From NCBI GenBank assembly GCA_030761205.1, contig JAULJL010000017.1, positions 6,396,001 through 6,460,000 on the forward strand: a stretch of DNA of 64,000 bases, read 5' to 3'. The notes below the pieces were generated by a model. It saw nothing but the letters and a program-made list of their open reading frames with translations, did no database searches and had not been told where the DNA came from. This DNA is from Fremontodendron californicum. Taxonomy: Eukaryota; Streptophyta; Magnoliopsida; Malvales; Malvaceae. Shown here piece by piece: positions 46,759 through 58,683 of this stretch. Both the position numbers and the translations under genes were made by a program. The stretch's first letter is position 1, and each line of letters opens with the position of its first letter.

Positions 46759-48500
46759 TAAGATGATTTGATTACTAGTGATCTTAAATTATTATATTTA
46801 ATATTATGTATATAAAATATCATTGAATATAAACAATTAAAATAATTATTAATAATGAAATTATTTAAAACAAAGCACCCATTTCAATTTTTATTGCATA
46901 AATAATTTATAAAATAAGAATTCATTATTTTATAAAAATTTATAAGATATGAATATGATAAGTATAATTCAAAGTTATTGACATATCCACCTTTTAATAT
47001 CATATAAGTTGTTTTGTATAAAATGGTTAAAGAATGAAGATTTGTTTATAAAAAACTAAATTTTTTTAAAGAAATATATTTTGGTAGGCATCATTTTAAA
47101 AGTAAATTTGTTTTAAAATAATTTTGAAAATCATTATTTCTCGGTGATAAAACTTTTTCAATATTTTAGATGTTATTCAGATTATCTCACAAGATAATGA
47201 TCTAATCACTTTCGATAATATAAATCATCGCTACATAAGATTTTCAAGTTATTACCGAATACTAATCACAATGATTAAATCACCCTTATTTTTTTTCAAA
47301 AAATCATCTCATTCCAAAACGCCATTTATGAGAACAAATTTTGGATTATGAATAAAATACAAATGGACGAGAAAATATATTATGTTTTTTAGAATCAAAA
47401 TCAAAATTATTACTATGTTATAAATTAAAAAAAAAAAATCTCACATACGATATTGAAGTTTTTAAATTAAATCAATAAAATTAAAGGATTCACAAGTATC
47501 TAGTAAGATTGTAACCCTTAAAACATTTCTTAAATAAAAAAAAATACTAACAACAATATAACTTTGATGATTTTTGTCAAGAACATAATGAAATTAGTTA
47601 AAACCTATTTAAATGTTGTCATCTAAATACACCATAACAGCTGTATTCCACCAAATCAGTTTGAATATATATGAGTTATCCATTTGTCTTTTGTTTTATT
47701 TTTTTTCCTTTATTCTTTTTTAAAAAAAGATGCGAACTTCATTTTAAGCAAGGCTCATGCATCATCAATTAACTGAATTAGAACCAAATTCTTGGTGCAT
47801 TTAATTTTTTTTTTTTTTTTGTCTTCTCTTCACAGCAGAGAGTAGTAAATTTTGAATCATATTCTCAATAATTTTGAGCGACATAATTATAAATATAAAT
47901 ATAATACGAAAAAAATAATTAAAATAAAAAAATATGATATAAAAAATAACATAAATATGATATAAGTATAATAATATATTAAAATTTATATAAAATAAAT
48001 TATTAATATATCAAAATTTATATAAATATATAATATTTTAAATATATCATAACACAAAAAATAGTATAAACGCAATATAAAATATACGAATTATTATATA
48101 ACCTCAAAGTTTGGAGTAATTAAGCAAATAAGATACTAGTAATTTGTTTAAAATGAGAAAAAAAAATGAATATTGAATCAGAAGAAATAACATAATTGCA
48201 AAATGGGCATGATTAAAAAGGAGCATCAGAACTAGAAAACTGAAAAAAAAAAAAAAAAAAAAAAAGTTTAGTCAAGACTAAAGAGTGTCAACCACTCTCT
48301 TCAATTTTGCACTTGAAGGCTGAGGCACCGTTCCTAGGCACCATTCAAGAGGGAACGCATAGCTGGTTGCACAAAATCCGGAGTTAAGGTGCTGAGAAAG
48401 TAGCGGCACGAGGTTTTGTTTTTGTTTTTCATTTTGGTTTTTTCTTGCGGTTTTTTTTTTTTTTCTTTTCTTCTTTCTTTCTTTTACTAATTAATCTCTC
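46759..48500. other. AT-rich intergenic DNA upstream of ABI3
   Basis: No gene seen. Poly(T) at about 47804-47820 and poly(A) at about 48243-48265. The part from about 48290 is less AT-rich and may belong to the ABI3 promoter. Confidence 0.5.
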
Positions 48501-49293
48501 TCTCTCTCTCAAAAACTGTTCCCCTCTCCCTCAGTTAAATCCATTCTCCGTTGTCTATAAAGTATAAGCACCCAAAAAACCGATTTGAACCTATCTTCAA
48601 AAGCAGATCAAAAGGGGTTAGAGTTAGACATGTACAATTGAAACTTCCTCAGGAACAAACCAGAAAAACACATGGGTGCTTTAACTTTCAGAGGTTTCAC
48701 ACATGTGGGTGTCTTCAAAAATGGTCTCTTCATCATCACAAGCTCGTCTCGCTTGGCTTCCCGGTTCTGATTAGTATCAGCTTTTCTTTTTGCCGATCCA
48801 TATATTTGTGTAAAATTATGTATTGATTTCTTGTAGTTTGATGTTTATTTTCTTCTTTGGGTGTTATTGTTGTAAAGAATTGTTTGATCAGAGGCTCTGC
48901 TAATGGTGCAATTTAGTAGTCATTAAGCATAGTTTAGTGAAGGGTGTGAGGTCGCTTTCTTTGATGGTAATTTTGGGGGTAATTGTTTATTAATTTCGAT
49001 AGAATCATGGAAGGAAGCAGATGGTTTATGTTGCTTCGCTCTCTGTTGAGGTTCTGATAAGCCAAAGCGGGCCCTTTTTCACTCTTTTGCTTCCTTAATT
49101 AGATACAATATCTTCCCCTTTGCACTTCTCCGTACACAGAAAAACCCTATCCTTTTACTATCTATTTTTTTTCTCTCTCTATATCTATCTGCCCCAAAAT
49201 ATAAAAACAGTACTCAAAAGGGTTTTCAAGTTGCACATTTATTTATTTATTTTTGGGAGCAAAAAAGGAAGGAAAAAAAGAGAGACATTTGAT
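48495..49293 (+). promoter_or_regulatory. ABI3 upstream region and probable long 5' leader
   Basis: A (CT)n tract at about 48497-48511 is followed by TCTATAAAGTATAAG at about 48556, a possible TATA box. A small upstream ORF starts at ATG 48719 (MVSSSSQARLAWLPGSD, stop). ABI3 of Arabidopsis is known to have a long regulatory 5' leader. The transcription start here is not shown by the sequence. Confidence 0.4.
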
Positions 49294-52123
49294 ATGAAAG
49301 GTGTACAACAGCAACAGCTGCGTGGTAAAGATCTGCATGCAGGGGGTAGAAATGAAGCAAACCCTTCGGAGTTTGATGCTGTTGAGGTGGAAAGAATGAT
49401 GGGTACTGAAGAAAGAGAGATCTGGCCGCTTGATAGACAGCAAGATGATGACTTGCTTGATGTTAACGATGCTTCGATTTTCTATGGTGATTTCCCTCCT
49501 CTTCCTGATTTCCCTTGCATGTCTTCTTCTTCGTCTTCTTCGTCGACTCCGGCACCTGTCAAGGCCATTGCATGTTCGTCCTCTGCTTCCACGGCTTCGT
49601 CTTCTTCTTACGCGGCTTCTTGGGCAGTTTTGAAGTCCGATGCAGATGAGGATGTGGAGAGAAAGAATAATGGTCATGTTCATCACCACCATCATCATAA
49701 TCATAGTCAAAATCATCAGCATCACCATGGTCATCAGCATGATCTGGTGGATGGAACAGCAGCAGCGTTATCTTCCACCGCCTCCATGGAGATTCCTCAG
49801 CCGCCAGATCATAATGTCATCGATGGTGTTGATTGTATGGATGTTATGGATATGGAGAATTTTGGGTACATGGATCTGCTTGATAACAATGATTTTTTCG
49901 ATCCATCTTCTATATTTCACCATGATGATACTGGTCTAGAAGAGTTTCAACAAGAGCAAAAACCACAGCAGGAACATGATCAGTCGTCGCAACAGCTGGA
50001 GCAAGAAGTAGGAATGATATATAGCAAAAATGAAGGTCAGGCCCAAGAAGAGAAAGCTTCAGATGATTTAGCCATGGTATTCTTGGAGTGGCTTAAGAAT
50101 AACAAAGAGACTGTTTCAGCAGAGGACTTGAGGAGAGTTAAAATCAAGAAAGCTACCATAGAGTGTGCCGCCAGGCGTTTGGGTGGAGGAAAAGAGGCCA
50201 TGAAGCAGTTGTTGAAGCTTATTCTTGCATGGGTTCAAACCAATCATCTTCAAAAAAGGCGCATCAAAGAATCACCTTCCAATAATAACCTTGATCTTCC
50301 CTATCAATACCAAGACCCCTTTCAAAACCCTAACCCTAATCCAAACCTTAACTCAAACCCAAACCTGAATTGCAATTCTGTTCCACCATCTGAACCAAAC
50401 TCTTGTTTTCCTCAGCCAACCTGGATTCCACAACCAGCATATGTAACCGATCCGGCGGCAGTGGTGGGGCCGGGTTTTGTACCGGTAGTTGGGTATATGG
50501 GCGACCCATTTGCAAATGGAGCTCATAATGTGAATTGCCATCCTTATCAGCCCCAAACAGATTATCAAATGCTGGACTCGGCTCAAACATGGCCACCTTC
50601 ACAATTTGCTTTGGCTTCTCAATACAACTCATTTCCAGACAATAATCTCCATCCAGTTCCACCTCAGCCATCTGCTTTTCCTGGGTATGGGAATCAATAT
50701 CCGTATCAATATGTCCCCGGGCATAATAATGATCAAAGGCTAGTAAGGTTAGGCTCATCTGCTACAAAAGAGGCGAGAAAGAAGAGGATGGCTAGGCAGA
50801 GAAGGTTTGCATCACACCATAGAAATCACAGTCATCATAATAATCAACAAAGCCAGCAGGCCCAGCACCAAAATCAGAGTGTTGACCAACATGCAAGGCT
50901 TGTTAACGATAACTGTGTGGCCGCAGCCCAAGCCAACCCCGGAAACTGGGTCTATTGGCCATCGGTTGCTAGCACTCTAGCTTCAAACCCTCCGGTTCTG
51001 CCTGGTGAGGTTGCTATGGTGCATCCTTTGGATCGTCCAGCCATGCAAGGGCAGACTTCTCAGCGGCAGGTGGCAGCAGATAGACGACAGGTGGGTTCTT
51101 TAGTCTTTGATCAATTTTTTTTTATCGTGATCAGATTCATTAAGTTTTGGGTGTTCTAATTATTGATGCATGATTAAGAAGAAAAACGTTAAATGTAGAA
51201 ATATAAGTAATGATGATGTTTGCTTTTCTGGGTGTGTTCTAGGGATGGAAACCTGAGAAGAATTTGCGGTTTCTTTTGCAAAAAGTGTTGAAGCAGAGCG
51301 ATGTGGGCAATCTTGGAAGAATAGTGCTGCCAAAGGTACATTATTACTATAGATGATAATTTGAGTTTTTCTTCTAATGACTAATTTTAGTATTTGAGGA
51401 CAATTTTTTCTTTGTCGGGAATGAAATAGAAAGAAGCAGAAACACATCTCCCGGAATTAGAAGCAAGAGATGGGATCTCTATTGCTATGGAAGATATAGG
51501 AACATCTCGTGTTTGGAACATGCGTTATAGGTATTTTAAAATTTAATTTGATAATGTTGTTTTTAATAATATTTTCCTTCTTTTTTCTTACTTAACGTTA
51601 GTTCTAAATCACCTTTTGTTTCCTGCCTTTGTTGTTTTTCTTTCTCTTTATGGAGTTTCAGATTCTGGCCAAACAACAAAAGCAGGATGTATCTCCTAGA
51701 AAATACAGGTGCATATCAGACTATTTATTTGATTTTTCTAAAATTTGTAGTATTTATTATATATTACACTAATGTTCAAGCAATTTGTTCTTTGTTTTTT
51801 TAATTCCAGGGGATTTCGTAAGAGCAAATGGACTCCAAGAAGGAGATTTCATAGTCATATATTCAGATGTGAAATGTGGTAAATATGTAAGTACATTCTC
51901 AGCAGTTTTTAATTTTTTTCCCCTAATTTTTATGGGCTATGTTATAAAAATAAACTAAATGATCTCATTACAGTTGATACGAGGAGTAAAGGTACGACAA
52001 TCAGGGCCAAAATCAGAGATTAAAAGACCAGGAAAATCGCAGAAAAACCAGCATACAAATTCTCCAGCTGCTGCTGCCATTAATGGTTCGTTAACGACAC
52101 CCATCACACAAACAGTAAAGTAA
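49294..52123 (+). CDS. ABI3: ABI3 B3-domain transcription factor
   Basis: Six exons: 49294-51090, 51243-51335, 51430-51530, 51662-51708, 51810-51886 and 51974-52123, all GT..AG and in frame, giving 754 residues (close to ABI3 of other species). The start is the first ATG in the frame. The acidic A1 region contains DASIFYGDFPPLPDFPCM. A histidine-rich tract and a Ser tract follow. Basic domain B1 has NNKETVSAEDLRRVKIKKAT. B2 has SATKEARKKRMARQRRF. The B3 DNA-binding domain (about residues 604-715, over exons 2-6) has [40 protein letters not shown] and DVKCGKYLIRGVKVRQ. ABI3/VP1 binds RY elements and works with bZIP ABI5-type factors in the nucleus to drive seed maturation and ABA response. The gene appears intact. 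Confidence 0.97.
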
Positions 52124-52562
52124 TAGAGAAAATTTAAAAAAAAAAAAAGAAAAGGAAATAAAACAAAGAGGGTGCGTAACTCAACTCAACAAACCATATT
52201 GCCACATTTCCTTCTTGCATGGACAAGTGGGCGGTCGAAGATCATCTTTTGTGACCCTTTTGATTTGATTCTCATTGGTTTCTCCGTCAAATGCTAGTGT
52301 TGGAATCCCAACTGCCGAGACAATTAAGGAGGTTTTGGGGTTAGGAATATATGGAAAGGCTTTTTACTGTGGTTGGCTAGTAGCGTAGGATTCGTCAGAG
52401 ATCTACTGATCTCACCCCACCTCTCTCTCGGTTTCTATGATATCATGTTTATTACTACAGATATTTTCCGATCTTTATGTTGTCAAACTGTAGTCTTTAC
52501 TCTTTACTTCACACTCTACCACTATAAACTGTAAAGGTTGCTTACAAAAATACTACTACTCT

Positions 52563-52595
<33 letters not shown>

Positions 52596-53029
52596 GATAT
52601 GCAGCTGTTCTTCATTGTTAATCGAAGAGTGTGATGATGTTATATTAGCTAATAATTTCATTATTCTTCAAGTAATTGATTTGGGGATGGAGATCATGTC
52701 AAAAACTTTGTTTTAGATATGAACTATTATATGATTATTCATTTTATTGCTTTTTATCATATTTTTCTTAGACAAGTCTAAGGATCGGGTTATCCGTTCA
52801 AGCTCGAAGGTTCATCCATATTTAAAAAGGTTTGGACTATCCATTTACAAATATGGACGGATTTGAGCAAAACTTTAAGCTCATATTTTGGGCTAAATCT
52901 GGACAAATAAATATGGTGTTGATATTATACATAGGCCCGGCCATGGACACCTCTACTAATGAGTAAGTGATATGTTTTATCTGGTGGTAATTAATGGGGA
53001 GTTCTAGGGTGAGCTTAAATAGGCTCCAT

Positions 53030-53250
53030 TACATATAAACATGATCAAATTACATATAAACATAACAAATTACATAAAGTTGTCATGTTTATATGTACTT
53101 TTTTTTTTTACATATAAACTTGACAAATTACATATATATATATATGATAAATTACATATAAACATGACAAATATATCATGTATTTATGTAACTTTTTTTA
53201 CATATAAACATGACACAATTTACATATAAACATGACAAATTACATATGTA
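53030..53250. repeat. Tandem ACATATAAACATGACAAATT repeats
   Basis: Roughly 20-bp units TTACATATAAACATGACAAA recur at least seven times, with some units inverted (GTCATGTTTATATGTA at about 53083). Confidence 0.75.
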
Positions 53251-53263
53251 ATGGAGCTTACGG

Positions 53264-53412
53264 AAAACTCATTTTAAGGAGCTTTCCTTATAATTTTTCT
53301 TATGGCCTAAGGTATCCCTATTTTTTTTTTATCTTTATTTGTTAAGAAAATTTTCACCAACTCAATGAATTAATCACGAAAAATTATAAGGAAAGCTCCT
53401 TAAAATGAGTTT
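53264..53412. repeat. 35-bp inverted repeat (hairpin)
   Basis: AAACTCATTTTAAGGAGCTTTCC.. at 53264-53299 is the near-perfect inverse of 53378-53412, with about 78 bp between. With the neighbouring repeats it probably forms part of a MITE-like element. Confidence 0.75.
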
Positions 53413-53485
53413 CACATAGGCTCCATTATATATATAATTTATTATGTTTATAGGTAATTTGTGTTAACATGTAAAAAAATTTACT

Positions 53486-53586
53486 GAGTCATCCAACAAG
53501 AACTTTTCCAACAAGGCCATAATCAGCGAGGTTAAGCCACGATTGTCGACTCGGTTGCATACGAGTCATCCAACAAGAACTTTTCC
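53486..53586. repeat. 24-bp direct repeat
   Basis: GAGTCATCCAACAAGAACTT followed by TTCC occurs at 53486-53509 and again at 53563-53586, 77 bp apart. Confidence 0.8.
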
Positions 53587-54874
53587 TATAAATCAAATAA
53601 GCACACATATATAGACACACAAATAATTAACATCAAGAAATACATTAATTTCCCATTTCTACTATAAGTTTATACTCTTGAAATACATTAAATCTTTGGT
53701 TTCTTCTAAATTAAGTAACTTCAAGATGTTGAAAATTAGGCAGGAATCATGTTTCATTTTTGAAAACTAACAATTTAATTTCTCATGAATATCTTTGTCA
53801 CATTTTGGTACTTTTAATAATTCCATTTTTTATTAAAAATTATACTATGACATTACTATAAAGATACTTCTTGTCACTTTACCTGAGAAATTTCTTTTTT
53901 TATCTTCCTAGTAGTGTTCTCTGCTTTCTCTAAACCTTTTATTTCTCATTCTTCTAAGCTTAAGCAGTTAGTTGTTCAAGACCCAAAGTCCTCTTATATC
54001 GGCCCAATAAGGTATACAAGCAGCCTCCATCTCCCAAAAGCCAGTTTCAGAATGAGATATTAGTCAAATTTTTTTCCCTTTCTTTTTAGAAGACAACATT
54101 AATCAGATTACATTGATTATTCACTGAACTAAAAAAGATGGTACATGACATCAAATTAAACTGGCTAGGAAGTTTTGAAAGAGGTATATTTATTCATTAA
54201 ATCATATAACATATGTGGGTTTTACTTTGTTCAAGTGTAAATGTTAAAAAGTTCTAATCTTTCCTATGAACTTGCATTTTTCTCCAACATTAATGAACTA
54301 CTATTACCTTTCTATTTAATTTACTTTTAATTATTAATTAACTGCACTTTAGTTCATTGAATGAAATGAAATAATTATTCCATGGACTAGAATAGAAAGA
54401 GATAATTATCACATAGTTTGGTTCGCTTATTGTTTCAATGTCACACTTATGAGTTCTTACATCATTTGAATATGTTCTTTTTCTGTTTTGTATCAGTGGA
54501 GAAAAGTGCATGAAATTATAGGTTGTGGTTGCTGTAAGATATCCTTCTTTCCATCTCAGAAATGAAACTTGTTAAAAAAAATTTCTTCCATCTCATGATT
54601 TATGAAAATTTACTCATTAGAAGTTATATCTCATGATTTATTTAGATATCCTTCTTCCATAATCTCTTGATTCATCTTGAAAAGATATCTTTCTTTTGCT
54701 GCAATTTTCAATCACTTATTTCAAACTTTACATATAGAAACCACAGTTTTCAACCAAAAGAGGGGAAAACTAAATAAATACTAAATAGAGTTTTGCAGCT
54801 GAACTAGGGTGGAGTTCAACTTTCTATCTATAGCTTAACTGCCTGGTAAATATAAGTTGTTGTTCTTAATATAA
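53587..54874. other. Intergenic DNA between ABI3 and the receptor kinase
   Basis: AT-rich, no gene seen. The two genes are convergent here, so both 3' ends face this stretch. Confidence 0.5.
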
Positions 54875-57800
54875 CTACTTGATAGCTAGTTTAGCATTGG
54901 AAGCAGATGAGTATAATAATGAAGATGCAGAAAAGCTTGTACTGCTGCTTTGAGAATATGAGTTTTGCATCATTGATGATGGGGACTTGCTGTTTCCTTG
55001 ATGATTACATTCCGAAGAGCTGTTGACAACCATGCTGAGTTTCATACACTCTTCCCTCTCCTGCTTTATTTCCTTCAGCATTGCTGCTACATCTTTCATG
55101 GTTGGCCTATCATCAGGGGAAGGATTTACACAGAGCAAAGCCACCCCTATGGTCTGCAACATTTCCTCGATCTCGGATTCAGGCATGGCTTGAAAGCTGG
55201 GATCTACCACTTCAATTCCTCCTCTTTTCTGTCTCACCCAATCTACAATGTGGAGTCCATCTGGTATGGTTGGATCGATTGGTTGCTTTCCTGTTAGGAC
55301 TTCTAACACAACAACTCCATAGCTATACACATCACTTTTCTCTGTTATTTTCATCATATAGCCATACTCTGCGATTACAACAGCCACCAAAATATAAAAC
55401 CATGTGAGACTTACCACTGTGAAATTAGTAACATTATATTCATAAGTTGGTGAAACACAACAAATGGTACAATTCCTGGAATGAAATAGGAAAATAATGT
55501 GACAATATTCCAGCATTAGTTAATTTTGGTCATGATATATGGATCAGTAAAAAAAAAAATTCTAAAATTAGTGCTTGTAAAGTTTATGAGCACAAAAATT
55601 TTGATTTTTCATGTCTTTGGACAATTATTGCATTGTTCTTGAGAAAATCAAATTTTCCTTTTATATGCTAGCTGATAATTCTGATATGTTAGAATTTTGA
55701 ACTAACCTGGAGCAATGTACCCATAGGAGCCAGCAACTGTGCTAGAAGACCTAGCGAAATCTCCATTATCGACAAGCTTGGCGAGTCCAAAATCAGCAAT
55801 GTAGGGTTCAAATTGGGGACCAATGAGAATGTTGTTGGCCTTGATGTCCCTGTGAACAATGGGAGGAACGCAGTCATGGTGTAGATAAGCCAAACCTTGA
55901 GCTGCCCCCAAGACAATTCGATATCTAAGTTCCCATTCCAAGCAGCTGCCACTGCGCTCATGAAGAAGACTACCCAAACTTCCATTTTCCATGTAATCAT
56001 ACATAAGCAATCTTGTGCTTCGGTTCCAACAGCAACCTAAGAACCTGACTATGTTTTTGTGGCGGATTGAACCAAGAGTTTTTACCTCTGCAGAAAAGGA
56101 ATCACGAACTCCGCCTATTCCAATTTTGTCACTATGACAATCATATCCAGCTGCCATTGTCGTTGGCCAAAGCTTCTTTACAGCAATGGTTTCCCCATTT
56201 TCAAGTTCTGCACGATAAACAATCCCCGAACAACCCTTTCCAATAACATTGGCTTCTACCAAACATTTCAAAACTTGATCAACTGAGAAATTCAACTTCT
56301 GGAATGGAGTGAACTTCCAAGGCCATGAATCCCCTCCCATCTCAGAATCATTATCATCTCCTATCATCTTCCTAGCTCTAAAGACTGCAAAAGCCCCAAA
56401 GATTGCTAATGCAATGGCCAAGGTAATAAGCAATGCAATAGCTATTTTAAGTTTTTGTGATCGACTGAAACCGCTATCACTTTGCATACCAGTTGATGTA
56501 GCACTGCTGAGGAAACATGACTCGTGGCCCTTAGAACACAGCCCTTGGTTTCCAGCCATTTCTGTTGCTGATAACTGTCGGAACAACTTGCTATCTGGAA
56601 GATAGCCAGTGAAATTGTTGTAGGAGATATTCAGAGAAACAAGATTGTCAAGCCCAGAAAGTGCTAACAAGTCACCTTCAAGCTTGTTGTGTGAAAGGTC
56701 CAATATTGATAACTTGTTCAGTGCAGAAATTTGAGGTGGGATTACCCCAGATAGTGCATTCCAACTTAGATTTAGAGCAATATCAAGAGCTTGGATGTCG
56801 AACAGTTCCTCTGGGATTGTGCCAGATAGTGCATTGCTGCTAAGGTCAAGCAATTGAAGATTTAAACAATGGCCAAGAGAGGAGGGAATTGCTCCAGAGA
56901 GAGAGTTTCTGCTAATTATAAGTCTATTAAGTGAAGTAAGCTGGCCAAAACTCTGTGGAATTTGTCCCCTAAACTGATTAACAGAAACATCCAATACCTG
57001 AAGTCTAGTAATAGAAGATAAAGAGCTAGGCAAAGAACCTTCAATGGTGTTGTTGCTAAGGTTCAACATCTGCAACTGAGTGCAGTTACCTATCTCATCT
57101 GGCACTGAGCCACCAAGACGGTTTTCAGACAGATCAAGGAAACTGAGGTTGTCGAGGAACCCAATCTCTTTTGGGATCCCTCCACTGATTCTATTATTAA
57201 CAAGCCGGGCTCTGATAAGAGAACTGCAATTGCCAATCTCCAGAGGGATCGTGCCCGAAATGTGATTAGAAATTAAGAGAAGCTTTGTTAGATTTTGAAG
57301 CTGAAATAAACTGGATGGCAAGATACCAGTGAGTGCATTGTGTGACAAATCTAGAGCCTCGAGGCTCCTACAACCAGCCAATGCTGCTGGAATGCTTCCT
57401 TCAAGTTTGTTCTGCCACGCAAAGAAGACTGTCAGCTTCGTTAACATCCCAAGCTCCGCTGGAATAGAGCCTGATATCTGATTAGTATCAAGCTGTAACT
57501 GTACTAGACTTGTGGCATTAGATAGAACTGGTGGCATAGTGCCAGTGATGTTGTTGTTACTAAGCATGAGCTCTTGAAGATTAGAGAGGTTTCCAAATGA
57601 CTGGGGTATGCTACCAGAAAAATAATTTAAGGAAAGATCAATAGCTATCAAGCTTTTGCAGTTTCCTATTTCCTCAGGAATACTCCCATCAAAGTTGTTT
57701 TGCCACAGCAACAACTTCTCCAGCTTCTGGAGCTTACCCAACTCTGGCGGAAGTGACCCGAAGAGATCATTCTCATACAAATATAAGTCCACAAGCTCTG

Positions 57801-58683
57801 AACAGTTGCCAATGTGTGGTGGAACCTCACCTGATAGCATAGTTGTATATACTGATAGAGTTTGGAGTTTGCTTAGCTTACCTAGTGAAACAGGAATTGA
57901 ACCAGAAATTTTAGTATCAGCAAGACCCAACACCTTCAGGTTCTGGCAGTCTCCAAGCTCTTCTGGAATTTTTCCTGCAATGTCCTTGTTCCCTCCAGCA
58001 CGTATAACTTCTAGATTTGACAGTTTACCAAGTTCAACTGGAAGATTCCCACTTAAATAGTTATCAAATATGTGGAGATTCTTAAGGCTGCTGCATTCAC
58101 CAATCTCTGCTGGGATCTCCCCAGTGAGCTGGTTGGAGTTTAAAATCAAGTCCTGTAGATTTTGGAGCTTTCCAATACTTGAAGGAATGCTACCAACAAG
58201 ACTGTTTGAGCTGACATCGATTATGGTTAGTTGCATGCAGTCTCCAATATTAGGTGGGATTGTTCCCGTGAGATTAGCACCAGAAATGACAAGCTTTTGA
58301 AGGGAAGTCAGGGACGAAAGATTGGAAGGGAAGGGAAGAGCTAGCTCAATAAACTGGATATTGATTTCAATGACAAAGTTTTTGGAAGAACAATTTATGT
58401 AAGACCAGCTACAAGGGTTGGGGTCTGAAGGATGCCAGTTGGAGAGTGCTGAAGGAGGTGAACGGGAGCTATGAAGCCAAGATAGTAGTCCAATAACTTC
58501 ATTATTTGCTGCAGAAACATCATATGATAAAAGTGTAAAGAGAAAGAGTGGTAGAAGGCGATAGTGGTGACTGTGAGTGGTAAAAGATTGCCTTAGCATT
58601 GGCTGCTGCTTGTAGTTTTTGGACTGCCTCGGCATCGGCATCGGCATCGGCATTGGCATTGGCAATATTGCCTCAAATCCCAA
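54875..58683 (-). CDS. RGI1: RGI/RCH-type LRR receptor-like kinase
   Basis: Two exons, 55707-58683 and 54875-55368, with a 338-bp GT..AG intron that splits the GAG codon of the APE motif. The product is about 1,156 residues. A signal sequence (about 42-58, LLPLFLFTLLSYDVSA) follows an unusual MPMPMP start. Then come an LRR N-terminal cap (W..DPNPCSWSYINC), about 23 LRRs, a membrane helix (about 745-767), and a kinase domain. The kinase has GKGCSG (815-820), the lysine in IAVKK (836), HRD (944-946) and DFG (964-966). RAGG at 228-231 matches the RxGG motif by which RGI/RGFR receptors bind RGF/GLV root meristem growth factor peptides (established for the family). It most resembles Arabidopsis At3g24240 (RGI1) and At5g48940 (RGI2). 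It is expected at the plasma membrane. The gene appears intact. The exact ortholog is uncertain. Confidence 0.9.
58619..58659. repeat. 6-bp coding repeat in the kinase signal region
   Basis: GGCATC/GGCATT hexamers repeat about six times and encode alternating Met-Pro just after the start codon. Another ATG (MLRQSFTTH) 28 codons later could also serve as start. Confidence 0.8.

Larger units (their letters stand above)
52124..53485. other. ABI3 3' flank and repeats
   Basis: The ABI3 3' untranslated region should start here. A TA-rich microsatellite lies at about 52564-52591. A degenerate CGGGTTATCCGT..GGCCATGGACACC-type repeat lies at about 52780-52950. Repeats at 53030-53412 are listed separately. 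No gene seen. Confidence 0.5.

Noticed and set aside
48551..48826. 91-residue ORF before ABI3
   Set aside because: It opens with TTG and not ATG. The real first in-frame ATG of ABI3 is at 49294.
49243..49740. Minus-strand ORF of 165 residues over the first ABI3 exon
   Set aside because: Antisense shadow of ABI3, low complexity, no family likeness.
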